Source of the DNA: Galdieria partita
Lineage: Eukaryota > Rhodophyta > Bangiophyceae > Galdieriales > Galdieriaceae
Direction of reading: 5' to 3'
Length of the DNA stretch: 64,000 nucleotides
Assembly (NCBI GenBank): GCA_025991245.1
Contig: BQMJ01000074.1
Location: 1 to 64,000, forward strand
The notes below the pieces were generated by a model. That model saw only the letters and a list, made by a program, of their open reading frames with translations, had not been told where the DNA came from and ran no database searches. Positions 10,221 through 20,654 of this stretch are shown one piece after another (within the stretch, counting starts at the first letter, position 1; the number at the start of each line of letters is the position of its first letter). The position numbers were made by a program, and so were the translations under genes.

Positions 10221-12900
10221 TTTAGTATGCATTACATAATATTTTGGTTTCTTCCTAGCTCTTTTCTCTAGAATTTTCTATTTGAAACTCTTTGTTTTGG
10301 AAGTCCTCCAGTCGAAATTCTATTTCCTCCATTTTTACCATAAGAAATTTCAATGCGTTTTGCTTTTCATACTTATCTAGCGTTTAAATCGATACTTGGT
10401 CAATCGAAATCAAAAGAATGTGTTGTACAGGGGTACATATTCATTTCTACGTTTGAATAGAGAGCAAGAGCAAGGTTGAAACTAGCAGTCTTTGTTAACG
10501 GCTCAACTTGAAACATTGTGGTATTTGAGACACTGCAGGAGAAGCTCTACCTGTAAATATTCTAGTGTACTTGCAATCTGGATCAAGAATTTCCAACTAC
10601 ATCATGCATGCAAAAATGCACCATAGAGATTTTGAATCAATCGTTGGTCTTTGCTCAACTTTTCCAGAGGACAATGGAGTATGAAAGAAGAGCTTGGTAA
10701 CTTCGATTCTTTTACTCCTCCATTTTTGTTGATTTCGACCACTACTTATTTTTATATTTACAAATAAATAGCACTCTAGCCATTTTTTAGACAAATGGAG
10801 CTTACTCTTGGCTAATCGTGAAAAAGTTCATATGAAACAAGAAAACACAAATTAGTATATACAAATCATTTTCTACAACTTTTTTCCACAAATATCTGCT
10901 TTAAAAAAATTTCCAAAAAATTTTTCAATTTTGTCGAGAATTGGCTCCGTAGAACATGACGCAGCCCAAAAAGGCAATAGAGGAAAGTGAGGGGAAATGA
11001 GTCAATGAACCCTCATGTGAACTCAAATGACTTCTTACTGGATTTCCCAACGACCCAGCTTGGATTCTAATTCAGCCTAGTAAAATCTGCAATGCAACAA
11101 GTTTTTCATTTGCAGCACAATCTACTAAGGTTCTATATGTTATTTGCTACAATTGTTTTCACAGATATCACTTTCTAATTTAGTCTCTTGTAAAGAATAG
11201 AGGTTTCTTTGTAAAATTGCATTTCTTCTTGTTGAGTTTGTATGGTTTTTGAATATGTAATGTTTTCCAGGTACTACTTTAGGTGTTTTTTATGTTAATC
11301 TTTTTCCTCTTTCACATCACAGTGTAATTGGAAATGATTTCAGCATTGTACATTATAGACAACTTTATAGTTTTAATGTATTTTATTCTGAACTTTTTAT
11401 ATGGTCCGCTTTTATATGCTTTCCTAGTTGTTTTAATTCGCCACTGGGTTACATAAAATTTCGTAAAACTTTTTCTTCTCTTAGATACCCTGTATTTTAG
11501 CAATTTGATTGTGTTTCTCCTTGTTTTGGCTGAGTAGTTCGTTTTGAGCTAATATTGTTGTTGCCAGAAATTTTTGGGTTTTTTTTCTCTTTTCAATTGA
11601 ATATTCTATGTGGAACTCTCACAAGTACATGTTGTCTTCAATAAGTTTCTGTGATAAATAAAGCATCTCATGTCAATTGTCTTGCATCTCTATTTATTGT
11701 TTTGATTGATATTGGGTTGTTCGAAACTTTTCTTTTAAACTGTGGTCTTAGAAGCATTTTTGTATAGTTGTTCTTCATAATAAAGTTTTTGTTATGAAGC
11801 GATACGAGAACTTTCTTTTTTGGGCGTTGGGTGATAGCTCTACTGCATTGGCCCCAGCTCTGTCCAATTATGAATAATTCTGATTGGCTGATTAGTAAAA
11901 CTTGAATGGTCAATTCTAGTTTTTGCCTTTTTTTTTAAGAATTTGCGTTGATTCTCTGAAGTCTCTCTGTTTACAGGTTTGTGACACAAGGTGGCTAAAC
12001 GTTGAGTTTTTCGTCTCTCCTGAATTGGGTTAAAGCATATGCAAATTGCCAAGATTCGATTTCTTAGATATTATCAATTGTATTTTTCTTCTATAATGGT
12101 CCTTTTTGTACTGTGTATTGCAGTTGGTGTTTGTCTTTCTTTCTTTTCTAAAAGTCTTTCTCGTTTGTATGTAAATGACAAGGTAATTTGTCTATAAATG
12201 AAATTACGTGTCGTGTACATTTTTTATTATCAATTGAAAGGAAAAAATTCCTTGCCTTTCAGACATTGTCATCATTATGACAATCCAAATGTTGGCTAGA
12301 GTTCTTCTTGTATAATTAACTAGTCACGAAATTCAGCGTGTATTGATTCACGGACGTTAGACTACTACGAAAATAAAATTTTAGCAACCGTACCCACCAG
12401 TATGAAGATCGATCGTTCAAGTAAACAGGGCATCAATAAAATATTCATGTCTTGCTCAATTTTGCTTTGTAACGTAGGAAGATCCTGGAATATCTTGCGC
12501 ATATCTAGGAATGTTGCTCAGTAGAGTAATTTAATATGCTGAAAGAATCGCTGTGTCTAAAATGAGCAATGTATTTATAAATTCGTGGACAGTTGCCAGT
12601 TTGTATACTTTGTGCTTGTCAGCCTTTTTATAGAATTGTACTTTGCATAGCTGGTTGTGATTTCTCAATAGAAAGACAGAGCTATTTATGTGCCAACAGT
12701 AATACTATTCAAACAATATCCTTTCCAAAACTGTGCCTCACAAACTGTCAACTGCTAAGTATTTATAGACTTGAGCACAAAAGACTACGGTAGCTATTCC
12801 AAACATACACTATGCCGACGAGTTTCGAGGCCTCTCTTTTGTGAAAATTTTTCCCATCAGACGCTCTTTTTCTTCCAAGTTTTGTTTCGAATTTGCATCC
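10221..12900. other. Gene-poor subtelomeric DNA
   Basis: AT-rich sequence with only short, low-complexity open frames. Between about 12.2 and 12.6 kb the + strand stops being T-rich and becomes A-rich. I see no gene, RNA gene or firm repeat here. Confidence 0.6.
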
Positions 12901-13029
12901 TTCAAGTGACCTCGTCAAGTAAGTTTAGCAAACAACGACGTAAAGATGCTTCAAAGTGGGTGTACAAACTCTGTTCACGTCCGTTTTCGAAACAGCAACT
13001 CACAGTTGAACTGCGCAGTTCAGTTGCCA

Positions 13030-13450
13030 CGAGTCGATCTCCACTCTCCAATCGGACAATAGACTCTCAATAGACAAAAACTGACAATGACAAGAATCGT
13101 TTTGTGAAGAACCAAAGAGAATCAACTCAGAATATACTCCGATTGTTACAAACGATCTTGGTAATTGTTCCACAAGAGAGAGTCCTCGTCTGTTGTTCAC
13201 AGGACAACAATTAGTAGTACAATTCAATTGGAAAAACCAAGTTACATTGGAAGACTAGAGTGGGACAAAGATTCAAGGTCAAAGACTATTTGGAGCCTTT
13301 GTGCCCACTGGTTTCCCAATAATCCGCAGGGTCAACGTCTTCAAACAGACCAGAGACTAAAGATCAACAAATTCTCTAAAAGAACTACGTTGCATTCGAC
13401 AGGAACTTGGAAGCTACTTTGAGGTTCAAGTCAAGTTGTTCACAGGAAAC
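13030..13450. repeat. Subtelomeric repeat B, copy 1
   Basis: Aligns with 15150-15560: both share GAATCAACTCAGAAT.TACT, a GAAAAACCAAGTTACA block and a GTTCAA.GT.AAGTTG-like region in the same order and spacing. Short open frames are present on both strands but are not conserved between the copies. Confidence 0.8.
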
Positions 13451-13539
13451 GAACAAACCAAACCGGGCCTTGGTTGGTATTTCAAAAAGTGCAAATCATA
13501 AAACCTCAAAGTTTGGTCGTACTAAAAAGTTCTCCTCTC

Positions 13540-15000
13540 AATTCAACTAGTTATATTTTCATAAAAAGGAACAATTTTATACACTTCAAAACAGGTGGTA
13601 ACAAAGCAACTACAGCCACAGTTGAGCAAAACAATCACAACTAGAGATTGGGCAAAGTGACGTTGAAGAGCTCTTCGAGTACCGTCAAAAGTGCACACGC
13701 CATATAGTTTCATATGTACCTGGTAAACACTTTCCAAGGGAACCCTCCACTCAAAGGTTTACCTAGAATACTACTGATTCTCTAACGTTGCATTATTTGA
13801 AGAGAACCGTTGTGTTAGAATGATCGTTGACATACCCCTGAGAGTAAAGCCCGCCATTGTATAGTGAGATAAACTCACCTTTGTTATTTACCTTGGAGAT
13901 TTACTGGTTTCAAGTTGATTTGGAGAACATTGAGCTCTAGTTGATAGGAATCATTTCAAGAAAGTATAATCTGCCACTTTCAAGAAGAAGGGCGTTTTTC
14001 CCACAACTTGGAACGATTGGGTGTGTAGTCGCCAAGTTGTCATAGAGAAATTTCGGCAAGTAGAGTGAACACTTGTGCCGATAAATGTCTAGCTGAAATG
14101 TTTGCAAGTTGAAAGATTGTGAGTTTTGTGTTACCAATATCAAGGACTTTTTAGACTTTTGCAGATTTCAGTTGATACACTTTGGTCGAGTATTTTGGTC
14201 GAGTATTTCAATTATCAACAAAACGTGATTCAAGTACACATTGGAAGTGACATATGTATATAATTTGTATTTTGCCTACAAGTATTTTGATAAAGAATCT
14301 AGTCAAGTTTCTCAATTCGCTTGAATACATAGACCAAGTGTCGCATATTCTATTTTGTATAATTCAATTGCGAAAATAAAGAATCGATTGTTGATTCTTT
14401 CTATTCTGTGAGTTTTACACATGAAAACTTTCCATAATAGCACAGCGTCACGAATCATAAGTATTATTGCAAGAGCCTTGCCTTGTTTGTCTCTTCACAA
14501 CAACAGTCAAAAACAAAGACCCTCGAGCCACTTCCTCCTATGCATCTAAAACACCACAAAGCTTCAAACAGTCTATGTTTCACAAAATTCAACCATAAAA
14601 CACGGAAAATTCTGCAAACACTAGAGCACTCCAAAGTTGGAGAAAGATAACCAAATTGTCAAGGTAGCTTCCCAAGACAAAGAATTGCCTACACTAGTAA
14701 ACCCAACAAAGAAAAGCGAAAAGGGAAGAAAGAAGCAACTCAGTCATAAACTCTTCAACTATACCCAGAATACTTCAACACGTTATGAAGCTAGTACCTG
14801 GACTCACTCTCGATTCTAGTTCCCTCAGAGTTTCTCTGATAAAAACCACAGACGCATCTACAATAGTTATATCAAAACCCCACTCTCATGAAAACTTTCA
14901 AAGTTGCCTATTATCCACATTTATTCTAAAACGCAACGCCAAAAACTCAAACTTAGAAATATATCTGTTGTACAATTTGGAAACATAGCAACTGGTCAAG
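13540..15000. repeat. Subtelomeric repeat C, copy 1
   Basis: Diverged match to about 17510-18760. Anchors include TTTTCATAAA, a CACTT..A.CAGGT block, and a GAAGAAAG..GCAACTCA block followed by CTCAGAGTT.CTCTGA. A 14-base direct repeat (TTGGTCGAGTATTT) lies inside at about 14183-14211. No gene is visible. Confidence 0.65.
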
Positions 15001-15149
15001 CACTCAAACAGTCATAAAGCTTTATCTAACTATCTGTCAACTAGCTCATATATCGCAACTTTCGTGATTTCTTCAAGTCGGTCAACGGAAGGTTGAAAGC
15101 TGCCATCATAACTCCGCCTGTTCCAATCAAAGCAATCCGCTCATGTCTC

Positions 15150-15560
15150 CTCTTTAGTTGGAAAAGAGACTCTAAATGGTCATAAACTGACAAATAAAGG
15201 AACTGGTTGTTTCAAGAATACAAGAATCAACTCAGAATGTACTTCGAGTGCTACAAAAGACCTTGATGAGTGTGACACAAAAGAAGATTCACAACAACAA
15301 TTCACAAGACTTTACTTTGTAGTATACTTGGACTTGAAAAACCAAGTTACACTACAAGACTGTATAGGGAGCAGGGGTTCAAAGTTGAAAACAATCAGCA
15401 GCTTTTTGTGCCGAATTTTCTTTTTATAGTACTCTACATAGTAAGAAACGCCTATAAAGTTACCAGAAAATGAAGAAAAACAGTTTTCAACAAGGATCCA
15501 ATTTGAGGTACATTTAACGTGAACTTTGACTAAAGACCAATACTTTTCAAGCTTTATGGA
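15150..15560. repeat. Subtelomeric repeat B, copy 2
   Basis: Second copy of 13030-13450, in direct orientation about 2.1 kb away. Confidence 0.8.
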
Positions 15561-16129
15561 ACTCAAGTTTCAAGTCACTGAAAGTTTAGGACCAATATTA
15601 GCAGGTCTTGGATGGCAAAGTTTGGTCTCGAAGAGTTTCACGTTGAAACCAACTGTTTGATGCTTTAGGCATTATTGTCGAAATTTATCGTTTTGCTTTG
15701 AGGCAGTATCATTCCACTGAAGCGGAATTATTTTACTTTGTTCGAATCTTGAATCTTTACATATCACAATGCTACTCTCCAACAAAATAAATTAAGTAAA
15801 TACGTAGTTTCTTTTGTGCTTCTATTCTATGCTTGAATTGTTATTTTGATTCAAAATTCATCTGTCTATGGTCCCGATTCTACTATATTTGTACTCGTTC
15901 GGGCAAGTATATTGAACGAATTTGAGTCGAAACCCAATTCTTTTTTATAAGGATGTTTCAAATCCATTTTACAAAGAAAAACGTTTTCAATTGTCGATTG
16001 CCAAATTCATTCAAGCTGAATCATTTCTGTAAGCTCGAAGTATACTATAATTATTTCCCGTTGATGACACTAAAATGGCTATGATGAAGATTATGATGGC
16101 TATTACATTGGTAGTCTTCTTGAATTCCC

Positions 16130-16390
16130 CAACAATGAACTTTGAATTTTGGTTGAAACATTTTAAATCTCTTTTATCTATTCTCAACAGAACTCAACTT
16201 AAAATCACTTTGTCGGCTTCTCAATATGTACTCTTATAACTTTCTTGTTCAATTTTTATTTTTTAAGAATGACTGAACTCAGAGATTCATTGGTCTGGTA
16301 GGCTACTTTGTTATATATTGAAAAACAGTTGATTCTTTGTTCCTGTTTTTTGTAGTACAACTGTCTTCCTTCCTTCTGTGTCTAGAAATA
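16130..16390 (+). repeat. Stray fragment of the 3.2 kb repeat
   Basis: Aligns by eye with about 3125-3350 and 7590-7820: TTTTAAA.CT.TTTTATCTATTCTCAA, then AAGAATGACTGAA and GTAGTACAACTGTCT-like blocks in order. It lies as an isolated T-rich island inside A-rich DNA. Confidence 0.7.
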
Positions 16391-17509
16391 AAGTTGGACT
16401 ATAATTTGAATTCCATTCTTTCTCAGTGGCTTCTCCTTGTATTGTATACTGCATGATGATCTCTATTGTGCGATTTCTTGGCCTTCTTTTGTTGTTACTT
16501 TTTGCAACTTTTCACTATTCGAGGAATAAAAATGAGTCTGTTCTCTTTCTGTTCTATACTCTCTTAAGTACTGCCAAAGTCTCAAAGTTTCAGCAAAAAA
16601 AGTTTAAAGACGAGGAAAGTTTCAATGACACGTGAAATAGAATGAAAAGGTAACGGTTCATTGATTGTCTCTTGAGTATACAAAGTTCTAAAAACCAATA
16701 ATTTCCCTGTAATATGATCTTTTGAATAAACTTTGTCAATCAACCGAATAATTCAAGTAAATTCTTTTTGAGTACTAACTCATTGAAAGAGTCACATTCA
16801 TTCTTTTGCTTACAATCTTTACATACTGTGGATATCGATAAAGGGAACCAAATGAAAAAATAAAACTTGTGTGATTGACAAAACTCAATGAATTGTGTTG
16901 GCAAATTCGGCTTCAAACTATCTCCCAAAACAGCTTTAGAATGTATCTTTGCAACAATCTTTTTTATTTCATCTCATTCACTCAATCCTTTACTAGACAA
17001 CTTGTTTCGAATACAATATTTTTCAAGATCTCTGCACTTTGTCAATTTAACATACACTAGTCTACTTTATTGTAGTATTCAAGGTTTGTTCTCGTAGCGA
17101 ATATTTCTTCCTTTGCTTTAGTTTTCAAAATACTTTGGACATTTATCAAACGATCTACTTAATTTGCTATAATGTTTTCGCTAACCTCAGTAAAATAAAT
17201 CTTTCCATAAGTATGTATATACAACTCGTTCAGGTTAAAAGGTGCCCATAATATTATGACTACTACAAATTATCCTCTTTTACACTATTCTCATCTAAAG
17301 AACCAAGAATTCTCAAAGCTATCGTAGTTGTTTCCAAACAATCTCCCTTGTACGATCGTAATCAACCTCTCCCTTCAAAATGTTTCTGCAGATAAATCAC
17401 TTTTGAACTCTGTTGTTAACCAACCACAAAGTTCAAACCTAGTGGCTACAAAGTTACGACCAAAACAACCCAGGCTTAAATAGTATCCAAAAAAAGAAAA
17501 ACTTTCTAG

Positions 17510-18760
17510 TCTATTCTCAAGATGTTTCTCGTTGAAATTCAAAAAAGTTTTCATAAACAGACTTTATCCACTTTGAAGCAGGTTGCATAACACAACTATT
17601 TAGCTCCTGTTCGCAAGCAATAAATTCTAATGAAAGAACGTTTGGAAGAGCTTAGAAAGGAGGTGGTATGAAAGGGTGCCTTTAAAAGGTACAAACTATA
17701 TCGTTTCTTGTGTACTTGTAGAGAAATTTCCAAAAGAACCTTGCACTCGAGAGTTCAAAAGACTGTTAATGCTCTATTCTTTCTGTTGAGGGAATTGTAT
17801 CGTTGGAATTCAGTTACAGACTTTCCACTGTTGTACCTGATAATTCAGAATTCGTGAAAGTAACGAGAAAAAAACTGGAGAGTTAATAGAATTGAATTCG
17901 ACTTGCTGTTGACAAGGAGTTTTCCTTTCACCTCACAAGCCCAAACAGAACGTTGAGTTTTAAGATGGTTAGCGTCCAAATTGTTTGAATTGTAAACACT
18001 TGATTGACGTTTTGTGAATCAAACGTTTTCAACAATTCCAGCTATACCTGTGGTTGGGTTAAATAAGGACTCCAAAAGTGTGCTTATTACAGTTATCAAG
18101 AAGGGAGTTTTTCCCATACCCTAGAATGCTATCATAGAAGAATGTAGTGAGGAATGTGAATCAATCCTTATGTTGCTGAATAAAAATTCTACAATGTGTT
18201 TCAATTCTGTGAAACAAGGATCAAGAAATCCTAGACATATGGACGGTAACTAGTACTAGCAACTTTTACTGAGATTTTCTGGAAGGTGTACTTTGAAGCA
18301 GAAGGTGACTTTAGCAAAGTCAACGATAGTATATAGTGTCACAAAATTCAGCAGTCGACAACCGACCATCCTAAAAGGATTCCAAGAATAGATAAGACCA
18401 AATGAGTTGTACAGTCGTTGCTTCCAAACATAAAATCTTGTTTGCTCTAACGAAACTTGTAGAATGCTACAAGAGAAGAAAGCAACAGCAACTCAATGAG
18501 ATACTTTTAAAGTATACAAAGTATTTTAGCAAGACACAAAACAAGATTTCGAGTTACCAACTCGGTTTTTATTTCATTCTCATCATCTCAGAGTTACTCT
18601 GAAAACATAAGATCTAAAAAAATCTTAGTAAAAACTTCACTGTCACGACAAAACTAAAATTCTGACAGTATCCAAAAATATTTCAAAACGTAAAGCCAAA
18701 TCCACTTGTTCAACCTTTGAAACTTGGGTTCTCAAAGGAGGAGACGTAAAGATTTCAATG
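17510..18760. repeat. Subtelomeric repeat C, copy 2
   Basis: Diverged partner of 13540-15000. The region from 18400 to 18610 matches 14630-14840 best. Confidence 0.6.
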
Positions 18761-19990
18761 CTCATAGCTCAGAATTGTGAACATCATACTATCAATGACT
18801 TTCGATTGAGACTTCTTTCTTGCAGCAAGTAACGAAAGTCGCAAGCTCTGATAAATTGGTGTGTTCCATTGCCTCTTTCATAAAGTGAAGAAAAATTTTG
18901 AACTCAACGATAACTTTACACGATATCACTTTGAGTAGATGAGGTATTTTCAGCCTATTGTTCAAAGTTCACACATATTCGACAATGTTCGATTAGATAA
19001 GTGAAGTATCCACAAGGATAGATATCAGAAGTAGACAAATTGTGACCCTTCAAAGGAAGCATTGAGTTGAACGGATTCTTTCTCTTGTATGTATTGGATA
19101 ACAACCTTTGCTGTGTGATGCTGTGAAGATTCCTTTGTAGACACTTGAACTTCTTTTAATCTAGTGGAGGTCTATATAGCCTAGTTGGTGTAGAAAAGAC
19201 AAGCAATGGAATAGTTTAAACTGGAAGAGTGGAAAACAAGTATTAAAGTCTCAGAGTATCTAAATTTTCCTATCCGGAAGCACTGTTGATTTCAAAATAT
19301 CTCTCAAGTCAATGAAAGAAATTATTCAATCATAAAATATGTTTCTCAAGAAGTCTCCTCAAGTTCATGTATGTATTCTTTCTCTAATCAACTCCATATC
19401 AATGTTCCATAGGAAACAAAGAAACACTAGATTTCTTGTTTGAATTCTAAAACATAGTTGTAACACAAATTATACAAACTATGCAACTCTATAAATTGAA
19501 AAATTTGTTTTTTACTATTGAGACAAAATTGGAATGTCGTGTTGGTTTGTGACACAATTTGATTGAAGATCATTAATTGATTATCAAAGGATGATTAGTG
19601 AAACGTCTTTAAATATTTCCAGAGAGTTGGTTAGATACGAAAAAGTAGCTTGTCTTGAAACGAGTCACAGCAAGAATTAGGTTTGCTAGCAGTTGGATTC
19701 CAGATCTCAACTAAATGTGTAATAGAGAAACAGGCTTTATGAAGACATGCAGTGTCATTGACTGTTCAAAAATCAGGCATAGTCAACTATAGTTCGTCTT
19801 TTTCACTTTCATAAGAGTCTCAAAATAGACAAAAATTGAGATATGGAAATTGCAAACTATTCAACAAACACAAGACATAGCTGAGAATCTGCTTGGATCA
19901 CTGCAAAATATCTTCAAAGCGGAGTTTCATCCCCATTTCACAAGCTTATGTATAACAATTCCCTAATAAAACTACTTTCAAACAACCCCC
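18761..19990. other. Gene-poor A-rich subtelomeric DNA
   Basis: No convincing reading frame, RNA gene or clear repeat was recognised in this stretch. Confidence 0.55.
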
Positions 19991-19997
19991 AATCAAA

Positions 19998-20440
19998 CTA
20001 CGCTGACTTGTAACAGACTTTATTGGATCGATTACTAAAACTCAGTGCAAATTCCGAATCTTTTATCAAGGCATCATTCTCGAAATAGACACAGCTAGTT
20101 TTCACTCGAAGACTAGAAACTACAAAGCAAGTTGCCTCGTTAGAAGTGTTTTTCGCAGAGATACTTAGTATTAGACAATCCAAGGAGTCACTACAATTTG
20201 AATGAAAAACAATGTTCAAAGAGAAACTTGGACTGTCAAAAGGAATTCAAAATGAGGTATAACTAGTAAAGCTCCATCTGTACAACCTAAACAAAGTCCT
20301 CCTTGGAAAGTGCCAACAACAAATTTCGAAGCAAGCTTTATATCCATCAAAGTGGTAATCACACTAAACGAAACAAGCAAACAAACTATCTTCTGAAGAT
20401 GACTAAGTTTCCAATTATGTTTTTCTCCCACTGTAACCAT
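19998..20440 (-). pseudogene. Possible decayed small secreted protein
   Basis: Two adjacent minus-strand open frames, about 74 and 73 codons, follow each other across the 20216-20219 junction but in different frames. The first starts at an ATG (20440) and carries a hydrophobic leader (KIVCLLVSFSVITTLM). The second is rich in Cys and Ser and ends in SNRSNKVCYKSA, loosely like the Cys-containing tail of the secreted protein at 33772-34962. I found no intron of usual size with GT..AG ends that joins the frames. It may therefore be a broken host gene, or chance. No family recognised. Confidence 0.3.
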
Positions 20441-20654
20441 ATAAAGTTCTGGAAGTGAGTTAACAAGTTATCTGTATTCCACTGTAAAGTCACTTTGTCG
20501 TAAAAGAAACAACAAAGTCGTCTGCAAGCCGAACAAAAATATTAGCTCTTATACATAAACTATGTAATACTTTTATTCGTATAGAACAACAACTTCACAT
20601 TGAGATTCAATTTGTTGTTGGTGGTTGGTTGGGCGGTTGTTGTGAGAGTACAGA

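Noticed and set aside
12593-13422. Overlapping + strand frames of 66-100 codons
   Set aside because: They overlap one another in different frames, lie partly in repeat B and are not conserved in its second copy.
475-20600. Retroelement or other transposon bodies in the subtelomere
   Set aside because: I looked for reverse transcriptase, integrase or transposase motifs, terminal repeats and target-site duplications and saw none; the repeats look like duplicated subtelomeric DNA.
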